Of a stretch of 64,000 bases of DNA, positions 11,919 to 24,276 are shown one piece after another (positions within the stretch are counted from its first letter, which is position 1; each line of letters opens with the position of its first letter). The notes beneath the pieces are model-generated. The model was given only the letters and a program-made list of their open reading frames with translations, ran no database searches and was not told the DNA's origin. The DNA is from Cokeromyces recurvatus (Eukaryota > Mucoromycota > Mucoromycetes > Mucorales > Mucoraceae), in NCBI RefSeq assembly GCF_025118155.1, contig NW_026251405.1, positions 478,947-542,946 on the forward strand. Reading direction: 5' to 3'. A program made the translations under genes and the position numbers.

Positions 11919-12476
11919 TTTTTTCCTTTTTCTTCTTTTTAATTAATCATTACTAAAATTTAGGGAGCTATTATACATGAACTTGCAAAGGAAATCGATA
12001 TTAGAAATCAGCCTTCGTATCGGCATACTTTGTCTTGGTTAATTCGTTTAGAAAGTCTTTTGAATGAAGCACAAACTACAAAAAGTAATAATAAACAAAT
12101 AAACCATAACGATCAACAACTTGAAATTCTGATAACTGAATGGAAAGAAGAAAGAAACCAAATCAAGATAAAACTTAAAAATGCCTTTAATGAATCCTTT
12201 GGTAGTCTTTTTCGAACCTATCAAAACCCTTCTTATTTTGCAAATAAAATTCAAAGATATGCTGATATTTATATGTCGAATATTACAAATTTGGATCATG
12301 TTTCTGTCGATTATGTATTTTATCCAAATCGAACTTATTTACCACAGTAAGTTATTATTATATAATTTGTTGTTTTTTTTTTGGAACTAAATTCCTTTTT
12401 TTTTTTTTTTTTAAGTGAGCGATTTGTAGAAACATTGATTGATACAGGCGGAAAGATCAGCAAATATTTACTATAG
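10108..12476 (+). CDS. HAD-superfamily 5'-nucleotidase domain protein (NT5DC2/3-like)
   Basis: Ten exons: 10108-10340, 10421-10478, 10555-10654, 10714-10758, 10817-10882, 10953-11124, 11238-11669, 11763-11838, 11964-12346, 12416-12476. Splicing exon 1 to 2 creates [20 protein letters not shown] then DYD|YTLADY, the HAD motif I block (DxDxT) of IMP-GMP-type 5'-nucleotidases. Later signatures are [46 protein letters not shown] (motif III region), [13 protein letters not shown] (motif IV) and [20 protein letters not shown]. These follow the animal NT5DC2/NT5DC3 pattern closely. Exon 1 starts [20 protein letters not shown], which is basic and lacks acidic residues, as in a mitochondrial presequence. 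The substrate is unknown for this subfamily. What looks like a separate 78-codon frame at 10108-10344 is exon 1 of this gene. Confidence 0.88.
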
Positions 12477-12634
12477 GCGGATTTTAAAATTGTGTTGATG
12501 TGTACAACACTAAATATAGTAGAAGCGTGTTAAAATTAACTTATTTACATAAAATAAAATAAAACCTTTATTTCCTTCTTTTTCCTTTTTATATATATAA
12601 ATCTCTTTTCCACTTACACTTGTATTAAAAAAAA

Positions 12635-12939
12635 ATGTCTTATTTATCTGCTGAAAAAGCAGAGTCAGAACTCGCACAAAGTATCAAAAAGGCTTGCAGT
12701 GTGGAAGAAACTGCGCCAAAACAAAAACATGTTCGAAGTAAGTTTATTGAATGTTCATCATCTCGAATGAACTAATTGAGAAAAATAAAATAAAAAGAAT
12801 GTATTGTATATACTTGGGACCATAGAACTTCAGCCATTATTTGGAATATATTAAAAGTACAGCCTTTACTTTCTGATGAAGTACAAACCTTTAAAGCTTT
12901 AATTCTTGTTCATAAAGTTATTAAAGATGGTCATCCTAA

Positions 12940-12978
<39 letters not shown>

Positions 12979-14263
12979 AAATGGGGTATTTATTTATTTT
13001 AAAAAAAAATTGTTTTATATATATATATATATACATATATACATATATACAAATATATATGTGTAGGTTATTAAAGATGCACTTCGAGAAACAAGTTGGT
13101 TAGAGACATGTGCGAGAAGCGTAAATATGGATAGTATGCGTGGTTATGGTACTCTTATTCGTGCCTACGTTGACTTTCTTTTACATAAACTTCAATATCA
13201 TCGTGCACATCCTGAGTTTAACGGAACTTTTGATTATGAAGAATATATTAGTTTAAAGAATATTGATGATCCTAATGAAGGGTGACTAAAAAAAAGAAAA
13301 AAGAAAAAAGAAAAAAAATAGCAAGGCTTACATAATACTGACTCATTCTTTTGTATCATAGTTTTGAGACAATCAATGACTTGATGATTTTACAGGATCA
13401 TATCGACCGTTTCCAAAAGGTAGTTTTCAGTAGTTTCCGTCATCATTCTAATAATGAATGTCGTATTGCTTCTCTTGTACCTTTGGTAGAAGAAAGTTAT
13501 GGTATTTATAAGTTTATTACCAGCATGTTACGAGCTATGCATCAAAGTAAGTTGGGAGAAAAGCAATATGTCTATAGACCCTACATAAACTTATCCTCCT
13601 TTATATATATACACAGAAACGGACTCTTCTGATGCACTTACACCTCTAAGACAAAAGTTTAATTCACAACATTATGCACTTTTAAAATTTTATTATGAAT
13701 GTTCCAATCTAAAATATCTTACAAGTCTCATTAATGTGCCTAAGCTTGCCCAGGATCCACCTTCTTTTATGGATGGTAGTACGCCTAAATTACCTAAACG
13801 ACCCGAGGTAGCTCGTATTGAAGCACCACCCACCCCAGCACAAGCAGCCTCTCCAGAGCCTGTCATCGATTTTGGACCCAAAAGCAAGCAGAGCAACAAC
13901 GGGAATATGAAGAACAGCAAGCACGACTTGCTCAACAGCGTGCTGATGAACAGGAGCGTATACGACAAATGCAGCTTCAACAACAACGTGAATATGAAGA
14001 GCAACAACGCCGTATGGCTGAACTTGAGCGACAACGTCAAGAAGAATTGATGCGCCAACAGATGCAATTGCAACAAAATGGTCGTTTAAATGAGCTGGAA
14101 ATGCAGCTTTTGAACGCACGTAATCAATTAGAGCGAAATCAATTGATGTTGGAACAATATGATCGACGTGTTAAAGCACTTGAACAAGAATTAGCCTCTA
14201 TTAATGCTAATTCCCAACAACGAGATCAATCCAAAGATGAATTGATTCGTTCTCTTCAAAGTA

Positions 14264-14294
<31 letters not shown>

Positions 14295-16638
14295 GTAAGG
14301 AAAAGAAAGTTAATCTGTATCTCTCTCCCTCTCTCTCCTTTATATATATATATAGATGAGATTCAAATGTGGAAGAATAAATATGAAGCATTAGCTAAAT
14401 TGTATAGCCAATTAAGAAAGGAGCATATTGATTTGTTGAACAAATATAAAGGACTTCAAGTCAAGGCCAATTCTGCACAAGAAGCTACAGAAAAACTGGA
14501 ACGCATGCAAGCTGATATGCGAGCTAAAAATATTGAACTCGCCGATTTAATTCGTGAACGTGATAGAGCTCGTAATGAATTGGCTCGTCTTCAAGGTGTA
14601 AAGTATAATAGAAATAATAATAATAATAATACCAAACTATGTCATTGCCATATACTTATTCTCTTTTTTTTTTATTTCTTCCTTTGATTATGTAGAATCA
14701 ACGTGAGGATATGGATCGTTTACGTCGTGAATTAGATGATGCTCGCGACCAAATACAAAATATGGGAAGATCTAAGGGAGATGAAGTCAGTGCACTTTTG
14801 ACGAAATTCAACAAAGAAAAACAAGAGCTTGAAGCTAGTTTAATGGAGAAGCAAGCATTAATTGATGAATTCCTCAAACAAATTGAAGATCAACAAGGTG
14901 AAGCTGATCACATTCGACAAGTAAATTAAAGCATGAAAAGAAAAGAAAAGAGAAATAATATGAAGAGAAATTAATTAATTACTTTTTTTTTCTTTCTTTC
15001 TTTGTAGGAAAAAGATGAAGAAATTGCTGTCTTACAAGCAGGCATGGATGAATGTCTCTCTCAACTTGCTGAATTACAACAGGTAAATGCATATAATTAA
15101 AATAGAAGGAGAAAAAAAAAGATGAAACTCAATTTTGTCATACAATAGAATGACAGACAGCATGAGCTTCAAGAAGAACTGAGTCATTTGGAAAGTCAAC
15201 AAACTGATAAATTAAATCAAATCTTGGGTAAATAATGACAACGAGCGTCTTTATAAAAAAAAATGTTCTCTCATTATTACTATTATTATTAACATTAGAT
15301 TGTATCTTGAGCACCTCCATTCAAAAAATAAATGGCTATCTTTATGAAATGGATGCACCTAATTATCATGGTAATGAAAATGCAACACCTGAACTAGCAC
15401 TTTCTATGATTGAAAGAGCTAGTATCACATCTGTTGAATTCATGTCAGCCTTTAGCAAATTCCTTGATGGCAGTAATACCGGTGATCATACTAGTACCAT
15501 TACACGTACACTTGAATTTGCTGATACTATCGTTGATGTCCTTCAACATGCTAAGGGCATCACTCAATATGTAATGAGAGATGAAGATGGTGAAGAATTA
15601 GTTAAATTAGGCAAGGCCTCAGCTGAATCTTGTATTCACTATTTTAGTAGCGTCATGTCAACCTATCTTAAAATGTTACCACCAGCACAACGTCCTGAAG
15701 TTGTAATTCAGGGTGATATGCGAGTTCAAGAGGCACTAACAAAACTCTCCCAAAAGACCGAGGACCTTATTTTGACAGCTACTACTGATGTCAACAAGAT
15801 GGCAGAAGGAGAGATTGGTGAATTAGTGGAACAAGAGATGTCTCGAGCAGCACGTGCGATTGAAGAAGCAACTGCCAAGATTCAAGAACTTATGCGACGA
15901 CCAGCAAATCCATCCTTTTCAGCAACGGACATTCAAGTTCATCAATTAATTTTGAATTCCGTCTTGGCACTCACAAATGCCATTGCAAATCTTATTAAAT
16001 GTGCTACAGCCTCACAACAAGAGATTGTCTCACAAGGACGTGGAACATCTTCAAAGGCAGCATTCTATAAGAAACATAATCGATGGACTGAAGGTTTGAT
16101 TTCAGCTGCTAAAGCAGTAGCAGTCGCGACAAACATGTTAGTAGAAGCAGCTGATGGTGTGATCAGTAAGACACATTCACTTGAACAACTTATTGTTGCA
16201 TCCAATGAAGTCTCTGCTGCAACTGCTCAGCTTGTATCTGCTTCACGTGTTAAGTCTAGCTTTATGTCACGTACTCAAGAAAGATTAGAGTTGGCTGCAA
16301 AGGCTGTCAAGGATGCTGCTGCAGAATTAGTTAAACAAGTAAAACAACTTGTAGCCCAACAAAATAAGACAGATGACTTGGATATTGATTTTAATAAGTT
16401 AAGTGTACATGAATTTAAACGTCGTGAAATGGAACAACAAGTAAAGATTTTAAAGTTGGATGCTGAATTGACCAATGCTAGACGTGTTTTAGCCGAAATG
16501 AGGTAAAGAGAAAAAGAAAAGAATGAGGTGATTTCATGTATTCTAATTTATTTTATTTTATTTTATTTTTTTTTTTTTTTTGTAAAATATTTATACACAT
16601 ATAGACGTAGCGGTTATCATACTGAGGAAACAGATTAA
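12635..16638 (+). CDS. SLA2: Sla2/End4 (HIP1R-type) clathrin-actin adaptor: ANTH, coiled coil, talin-like I/LWEQ (one apparent frameshift)
   Basis: Eleven exons: 12635-12737, 12798-12940, 13067-13281, 13362-13546, 13617-14260, 14356-14597, 14696-14920, 15008-15082, 15149-15227, 15299-16502, 16605-16638. The N-terminus is an ANTH domain (SAEKAESELAQSIKKACS, KHVRKCIVYTWDH, TFKALILVHKVIKDGHPN), which binds PI(4,5)P2. A Pro-rich linker follows, then a Gln/Glu-rich coiled coil from about 13875 to 15227. The last big exon encodes the THATCH/I-LWEQ actin-binding module (DIQVHQLILNSVLALTNAIA, GLISAAKAVAVATNMLVEAA, SNEVSAATAQLVSASRVK). The protein links clathrin-coated pits to actin during endocytosis and polarised growth. 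The frame changes at the T4 run 13870-13873: PVIDF leads into WTQKQAEQQREYEEQQ only if one T is added, and no intron fits there. Confidence 0.93.
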
Positions 16639-17029
16639 ATTAAATATTTGCTTATAAATTATTATTTTGCCAAAAGACAAAAAAAAAAAAAAAAAAATAA
16701 ATAAATAAATAAATAAAAGAAAACAATATAATACTTTAATAAATGTAGAATAGAAATGACTAAAATTTTACTTAGAACGCATAACCAGAGTTGTTAGCAT
16801 ATATCATATCAGTCTATTATACAACAACACTAAACAATTTATACACATAAGACACACAAGATGTTATAAATACAAAACATGTGTACAAGTATTGTTTACT
16901 CAGAGTTGAGCAAAATATAGATTTTTAATTATTCAAGATATTAAAAATAAAGCTAAATTAACCCATAAATCTTGAAAATATCTCGTTTTATAAATAAAAC
17001 AAAATCGATGAATATCTGGTGAAACCTCT
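16639..17029. other. Convergent 3' flanks of SLA2 and CsbD-like gene
   Basis: AT-rich spacer between two convergent genes, with a poly-A tract and AAAT repeats around 16680-16718. I see no gene in it. Confidence 0.5.
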
Positions 17030-17353
17030 TTAGAGACCAGACTGACCAGCATTTGATCTACCAGTAGAGTATCGACTGGTAGTGTTGGTTTGACCAGTTG
17101 AGAATTGATTCATAGGGTCTTGAGGAATGTTTTGTTCGGTATTAGTATTGTTACCATAACCAAAAGCATTAGAGGCTTTATCCTTAGCACTTTGAGCAGT
17201 ACCTCTAGTCTCTCTACAGGTGTCACAGTTATCACCTTGAGCTTTACCATGAGAGCATTGAGCAGCACCTTCATTTTGCATTTGACTATTACCAACTGCA
17301 CTACCAACAGCCTTCTTAATGTTACCAGCAGCAAAATCGTATAATCCACTCAT
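17030..17353 (-). CDS. CsbD-like stress-response protein
   Basis: A single exon of 107 codons, starting at the ATG of MSGLYDFAAGNIKKAVGSAV. That opening is the standard start of fungal CsbD-like proteins (small, hydrophilic, often induced by stress or in resting cells). A Cys-containing segment (QCSHGKAQGDNCDTCRETRG) departs from the usual CsbD pattern and could bind a metal, which is a guess. The tail is Asn/Thr/Gln/Ser-rich and probably disordered. The reading frame stays open upstream of 17353, but that part reads as poly-A-rich 5' UTR, so the ATG at 17353 is preferred. Biochemical role is not established for the family. Confidence 0.75.
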   Translation of the reverse strand: MSGLYDFAAGNIKKAVGSAVGNSQMQNEGAAQCSHGKAQGDNCDTCRETRGTAQSAKDKASNAFGYGNNTNTEQNIPQDPMNQFSTGQTNTTSRYSTGRSNAGQSGL

Positions 17354-17556
17354 TTTTTTTAAACTAATAATATAATTCAAAGAATAGATGATTAAATTAT
17401 TATTATTTTTTTTTCTCTTTTTATATGAATATCGTGTGTATAATAACAGCCTCTCATTAGGATGATGCATAATAGACCCTTGTATAATAAATAGTCTATA
17501 GCCCATAATAGAGTAACAATTTTATTATATAAAAATATATATTATTTCCCATAAAG

Positions 17557-18695
17557 TCAATAAGACGTCAACTTGTTTCTTACAAGTCGACTTAACCTTG
17601 TTTGATCTTCTGTGGAACATTTCAACAAGGTAGATAGGATAGGTACCAGTTGAGCCTTTTTTTTTTTTTTTTTATAAGAGAAAGAGAAAATACAGGTTAA
17701 TTTGTTTATTTGGATTATTTTACTAATAAATGTTACTTTACTCTTGTATTTTGTCTTTCTAAAAATTTAATTATAACATTACGAAGATATTCTACATTAA
17801 TGGTTGTATCTACTCTTGTTTTATTTAATTTACGAATCTCTTCTCGAAGCATTTTATTAATAGTTTTTAAATTATTTTCTCTATCTTTCGCTTGTTCTAA
17901 TAAATCTAATTTCCTCTTTTATAATGAAAAAAATAAAATAAAAAAAAGATAATTATTATGTAATCTTATATTTATATATATCATTTTACACATTGCATAC
18001 ATTCTGCTGCATTTTTATTTTATTATCATGCTGCCAATCTTCCTTTTTTATTAATTTATGCTGTTCGTCAGGCTTCTTTTTTTTATTAACTTTTGCTCTT
18101 CCGCTTCTACTGTTGCCGATAATGATTCACTGTGATTGAAAGTACACAACTCTTCTATTGTTAAATGATGTGTAACATTGCCCTGCTGCTGCTGCTGCTG
18201 CTGCTGTGGTGGTGGTGGTGGTGGTGGTGGTGATAATAATGACGTGTCTTTTTTAAATTCTTTTTTACAATAACAGCATATGTTTTTCGTTATCGTCTTT
18301 AAGCTTTCTCTCTTTTTCTTTAATGCAACACGATTATTACTATTAGACGATAATGTCATTTCTTCTCGAGCAAGGAAATCATTATTTTTCTTCTTTTCGT
18401 TGTTATTGTCCTCGAGTAAGTCAAACAGTTGTTTGATTTTAGTGTCACCTAATTGGCTTAGCTTTGAAAATAACATAAATTGTTTATCATCATACCGATT
18501 CTTATAAAAAGTCAGTTGTTGAATAAGAGCTTGTGCCCTTTCTAATTCCTGTCGAATTAAGTCTGCTTCTCTAATAAAATGTAAAACATTCTTTTTTGAT
18601 TCTTCTCTTTCAAGTCTTAATTCTTCAATTTCATTCATCAGACGTCGTGTTTGCTCATGTAAATCATTTGAAGTATAGTATTGCTTTTTAAGCAT
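17557..18695 (-). CDS. Golgin-like coiled-coil protein with C-terminal GRIP-type domain
   Basis: Exon 1 starts at 18695 and encodes a coiled coil (TRRLMNEIEELRLEREESKK onward), then a poly-Pro/poly-Gln tract and a Glu/Lys-rich stretch. Exon 2 (17915-17742) and exon 3 (17655-17557) are short, lie in intron-like spacing, and splice to give VEYLRNVIIKFLERQNTRAQ and LVPILSTLLKCSTEDQTRLS. This is a GRIP/GRAB-type Arf- or Arl-binding domain as found in golgins that tether vesicles at the trans-Golgi (Imh1) or cis-Golgi (Rud3). Exon 1 to exon 2 joining is uncertain. Either one T is missing in the T8 run at 18077-18084 and a GTATGC donor at 18000 is used, or a weaker GTTAAT donor before the stop at 18051 splices to a nearby acceptor. 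Function is inferred from the domain. Confidence 0.75.
18181..18230. repeat. Coding trinucleotide repeats (poly-Gln and poly-Pro)
   Basis: Tandem CTG units followed by GGT units on the plus strand encode eight Gln and eight Pro in the minus-strand golgin-like gene. Such tracts are prone to length variation. Confidence 0.9.
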
Positions 18696-19035
18696 TTTAT
18701 ATATTTATATAAATATAAGATTAAAGGAGGAAAGAAGAACAAAAAAAAAAGCGAGAAAGAGAGAGAATAGGAGTCTTATAAAGTAATGAAAAAAAAAGGA
18801 AAGAAAAGATGTATAACAGTACATATGATTTGCCACCTTATTTGGATTAAAATGTGTAAGGGAACACAGTATATGAATAAACTTCTTGTTCTATCCTATT
18901 ACAATTATTTAGCCTCTATTTGTTTAATGAGGCTTTGATATATGTATATACAAATATATATTTGTATATACATATAAATACATATATTTATTTATATATA
19001 TATCTGTGTGTTTACATATTGGGTATATCGTTTTA
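18696..19035. other. Spacer between golgin-like gene and RhoGEF 3' end
   Basis: AT-rich, with an ATATAC/TATATT palindromic microsatellite around 18940-19000. No gene seen. Confidence 0.5.
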
Positions 19036-22000
19036 TTATATATTGGGCTTTAATTCAAATATACATTGGTAAATAGCATTTGTCTTATCAAGCATTGTTC
19101 CTAAAATATAAGCACCTTTTGATTTATGTCCATTCTGTAAGCAATGAATATTTTTCCCTTGTATAACTTGTTCCAAATGACCCTATGATAAACAAGTTAA
19201 TATGAATGAAATAATCATTTCCTCTCTCTTTTTTTTTTCCCCCTTACATCAATAGCACTTCTTATCTCAATAAACTGTTGTTCAAAGGCAATAATATAAG
19301 GATGATAGTAAGCAAATGCTGTTGGATTGCCTTCCCATTCAATTATAAACTGATGTTGAGTTCTTCTTCCTTTTTTATCAATATAAAATGCGTACTCTAA
19401 ATATAAATATACATATTTTTAATATAACAATATATGCTTTATATATATGTGTGTAGCTTACTATCATAGCAAATAAGATAATCTCCATTTGGAACTTGAA
19501 ATAAAGCTATTCGTTTAATAGCAAGATTTAATTTTATCTGTTCATCTACTTTTTCATTTTTTGTGATAAAGTGAAGATGTTTATCTGATGGATCAAGTAG
19601 AGCTATAATAATAAGTACTATATTGTATATATATATATAAATCTCATATCATTTTTTTTTCTTTTACCTTCAGGCTTTTTTGTTTTCATATCTACTGTAA
19701 TAATGCCCACTGGAGTTGTTAATAACAAAATGGATGAAGTATTATCTAGAGCCCATACATCACAAGGACTATAAATCGGCTTCAAATGCGTTACTTGTGT
19801 ATTCATAAATGAAAATTGATTTGTAGACAAACGCATGAAGCTTTTTAAAGCAGATAAATTCCTTTTTGTTTCTATCATCTTGGGTATGGATGGCTCATAA
19901 AGATCAATCTCAGTTCCATTCATAGAACTTGATTTTCTAGGAACACAAATCAAGGTACGACCTAAACAGACCCCAACATGAAAGAAAGATACATGAGTCC
20001 TAATTTTTCTTCCAAAATTTTGGATACTGTTCCCGTCAATACTGTTGACGATAATATCAGACGGATACTGCCAGAGAACTCTATCAGCCAGTACAAGAAG
20101 AAGTCGGTATTCTTCAAGGATATGAACTTGATGAACGTTATCAAGTGGAATAATTTTGCGTGGTATAATTGTATTATTGGAATTATCATCAATATATCCC
20201 ATATATAAGCCTGAATCTGTTCCTAGTAAATACTGTTTACCTTCAGCTTTTTTTTATAATAATCAAAATTTGTTTTTAGCTTTCTTTTTTTTTTTTTTTT
20301 TTTAATAGAATAATTTATATATATTACCAAAGATAGTCATATGATGTATTTTGATGTCAGCAAAGAATTCATATTGTTTAATTCGATCTACTGTATTAAA
20401 GATAGGTGGTTGTTTTATAAGCTTTATATCACGCTGCCTTTGAATAGCTTCATACCAGGCTTTTCGATTTGATTCATTAGGCGCATATAGTGTATAAGCG
20501 TCTTCTAAATTCTTTCCTAGATGATATAATTGTATAGGAAAAACCATACTAGATTGATCTATAATGATAGACTTATATGGTGAAATCTTGTTATTTAATG
20601 ATGGAGAAGGACTTGAAGACATGGGTGTCGAAAATAATAAAGTTTGTGTTGCAGATCGTTTTCTATGTAAATTTGTATTTTTCATTAGAGGAGGCAGTAG
20701 GATTCCTAGCATTTCAATAGGTATTGGCTAACATAAAAAAAAAAAAAAAGTTACTCATTAGAACATATACCTATATTATATACATATACATATATCTATA
20801 TATTCATATCTATATTTATATTACCCTCCTTTGAATGCAATAATATTCGGATGCATTGATTCTTGAGATTTTTGCAACTATTAAATAATGATCAAATAAA
20901 ATAATTTGATATTCAGTTGAGTTTAAGCTTGGAGACTTTCTCAAGATGCCTTGTTTAATAATACTTCGTTTGGGGTCTAGCAGCCTCAGATCAACACTAT
21001 CTTTTTTGTTCTTAAATCTTAAATGCCGATGGATTTGCTTCAAATCGAACTTCATTTTAGCTGTACCTGCAGCTTGATTGACGCGTTGTAAGAGGCGTTT
21101 AATGGTATTTATGACATTAGGTAGTTGAACTTTATCAGGATGATAAGGAGATGTTGTGTAAGTGTATATTTTGTCAAGTAATAATGTGTATCTTCCTAAT
21201 CGTGTGGTTGGCTTGGTAAGGTACCCATTAAGTTCTAATTTACGTGATATAATATTTCTTTCTGTTTGCTAAAAGGAAAAAGAAAAAAAAAGGGGGGGGA
21301 AAGTGGAGAAAAAGAGAAGATAAACATAACTTATTTATATAGGCTGTAAATTAAGAAAACAAACAAGCAAACAAACAAACAAAAAAAAAATACCTCAGCA
21401 AATACAGCAAATTGGGGATTATTATATCTTTCATGTTCATAAGTGTGCCTTGCTTCATGTTGTTTTGCACCATAATATACAAAAGGTTCAAATTGATCCA
21501 CAAACTGCTGCATTATATCACTTATTTGTGAAACAATTGGATGTCTTTCCTGTCTTGTCTTTAGGGCCCACATTAATTCTGTACTTATATCACGAATTTC
21601 TATTATGTTTGAAAACACTTTATCGATAAAGCTATTTCTTTTTCGTTGAGGGATGATATCACTGCTTTTTAAAGGCTCTAACCACATCTAATATACGTAA
21701 CACTCTTTATTTATATTGCTGTTCATTACATTATATGCATGCATTGTATACCTTTATAACATAATCTAAATCTTTTAAAAAGTTTTGTTCTGTATAAATT
21801 AATTCAAAAATCGTTTCTTGTCTTTTTCTTTCTATTGCAGGCATCGATATTACGATATAGTCTTCAACTGTTTGACTCCATAAAGGCTGATTCTTTGCAG
21901 TTTTATAAATATGAGATGCTGTTGTTGTTGTTGTTGTTGTTGCTATTTGCTGTGTATCAATATGATCATTACTGCTGTTATGCTAAATAGAATAGAAGAA

Positions 22001-22269
22001 TGTTATATTCATATTTATGATACTAAAACACGTTTAGTTTTACCGATCTTCCTTTTTTTGGGCAGGTGTAACTGTAACACGGGTATAGGCTATTATTACA
22101 GGTAGGTGAGTAACAATAGGTTAATTCTGTGTAAACTCCGTTGGGTAATTGCTGTTGTTGGCAAGTTCGAGTGGACCATTCTTTATCTGTAAGACTATCA
22201 TCCACTTCTTCATCACTATTAATAGTTGAAGAAGAAAGTGCAGTAGTAGGATGAAATAAATCTGTCGCT

Positions 22270-22310
<41 letters not shown>

Positions 22311-23175
22311 CATACTACTGCTACTATTACTGGTGGTACGATGATTACAAGTTACAGGGTGATGATAAAAGAGTAACTCATTAAATTGATATAATTCTGT
22401 AATATCATCCATGAATGATTTTTCATAATTTATTTCATGAAAGAAACGTTGTGATTCTAATGCACGACCGACTTGTAGAGCAATAAAACGATTATTGACT
22501 CCCAACACTTTCTTTAAAATGTCCTTTATAGATATATAAATAGCAGAATAATAATTGATAGTTAATCTTAAATGACATACATATGACGATATTTAACCTT
22601 AGTAATAGTACTAAGTTATATTATAATTATATATGTATGTATGAATATATATACCACAGCTTCTTTTCCATCAAAAACATTGCTATATTGAATTTCATTC
22701 TTAATTCTATCAGAGAGAATAATACAGCATTTCATTTCGTATGCAATAGAAGATAAGGATCCTGGATAGTGTTTGCGTACATAATATTTATCTTTGTTAT
22801 GTGTTTGAGGTGGTGATGTTTGTGCTATGCTATTATGTTTTTTTGTTGCTGAGGAAACTATTATAAAATAAAGGGAGTGGGGAGAGGGAGGGAACAAGAA
22901 GAAGAAGAAAAAAGAATTAATAAGCGTATTATATATAAATATGTATGTATATCATATAATTCATTTATACCATAAGAGTCTTCATTATTATTTTTTGTAG
23001 TAGTATATGTATATAGTTCTAAGATATGATCAATAGTTGTATCTGAAGTAACAAAATTAGTATTAACTGACTTTGTTGTCGATAAAGATCTTTTTAAACG
23101 AGAAGCATGTTTTAATAATTGACTTCCATTTCTTTGTAATAAGTTTTGCTTTTTCTCAGTAGGTACTGTTGCCAT
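19036..23175 (-). CDS. Rho guanine-nucleotide exchange factor (DEP-like, DH, PH, CNH)
   Basis: Eleven exons run from the ATG at 23175 to the TAA at 19036: 23175-22971, 22857-22655, 22523-22044, 21982-21752, 21687-21394, 21268-20825, 20727-20328, 20246-19668, 19602-19462, 19396-19248, 19182-19036. Order of domains: a basic N-terminus; a DEP-like region (FDGKEAVDILKKVLGVNNRF, ALQVGRALESQRFFHEI); a Thr-rich linker; the DH domain (RKRQETIFELIYTEQNFLKD, KPTTRLGRYTLLLDKIYTYT); a PH-like region (IKQGILRKSPSLNSTEYQII); and the CNH domain (LLGTDSGLYMGYID, RLLLVLADRVLWQYPSDI, IEWEGNPTAFAYYHPYIIAF). This is the architecture of Rom2/Tus1-type GEFs that activate Rho1 at growth sites. GEF target is inferred. 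It is a paralogue of the fragment at 1-1058. A GTA-repeat encodes a poly-Thr tract near 22270-22310, and a second Thr tract lies near 21915-21943. Confidence 0.9.
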
Positions 23176-23743
23176 TCTCCGAGGGGGGGGGGGAATGAAT
23201 AGTAGGCTTATATCATATATAAATATGTATATGTAATGAAAAAAAAAGAAAAAAAAAAAAGAAAAAGAAAAAAAACTTATAATTAGTTGTTATACTTGCG
23301 TCTGTTTAAATTATCATACTTTTTTTTTTTTTTTTGTATTACAATAAAACAATGTTTAAGGCATCCCTAATATTCAATTAAAAAAGTTGATGGGAATTAA
23401 ATGCTATTATTGTTCTTCAATCAAAGTAAATATTACTACAACTAATTACGTTTATAAAGAAAAAAAATAGGAAAATATCCAAGGTCGCTTCGTTGTTGTC
23501 ATCTTATTCATACTATAGTAAAATGATGAAGGAAGTCTCTACAATGATAAGCATGATATATACAGGAAATACGAGCTTTCTAATTCATTTAGGGAAAGAA
23601 ATAGTTAAATTATTATCTCAGTGAATATTACTGAGCATGTGTATGAATATGAAAAAAAAAAAAGATAATAATTCTAATGTGTTTTTTCAGTACATTCCTT
23701 CCTCCCTTTTTTTTTTTCAAAGTAGTTTTTCTTTTATTATTCT
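23176..23743. other. Intergenic between RhoGEF start and RabGAP 3' end
   Basis: Contains the RhoGEF upstream region with G8-10 and A-rich tracts near 23185-23275 and a T16 run. No gene seen. Confidence 0.5.
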
Positions 23744-24245
23744 TTAATCATCTTCATCATCATATTCTTTTAATAACCTATCTACTTCTTCCAAGACATC
23801 AGGACTGAGGTCTTCATCTTCTGATATATCAGAATCGTCACTACCAATAACGTGTTTATCAGTCAATGACTCATTCTCTTCTTCTTTCTCTTTTATCACT
23901 TCTTTCTTTATTTCCTCTACTTCTTCTTTTTCTTTTGTTGCTTCTTCTTTTAGAATTTCTTCAAGCATAGCATGATCCTCTTCAAGTGTAATATTTTGTA
24001 ATTCGGAGGAAATAGATGCATCTGTTGACTTTGATCTTAATTGGGGTCGACTTGCCTTAGCCAATTTGGCTCCTGTAGCAAGCAAATTATCGAATATTTC
24101 TCTACCAAGACTTCTTTGTTGCTCTGTAGGCTTCTCTGTCAATTGGAAGGAATGAGCAAATTCATGATCAAAAAACTTCTCCAGTGTTTCATCTGCAAGG
24201 ATGATCATTCTAGTTTTGATATATTATGTTATTTATATATGTACG

Positions 24246-24276
<31 letters not shown>

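Noticed and set aside
13790..14119. 109-codon frame on the minus strand with MRSKAAFPAHLNDHFVAIAS
   Set aside because: Antisense to the Gln-rich coiled coil of SLA2; repetitive CAA/CAG codons leave the opposite strand open by chance.
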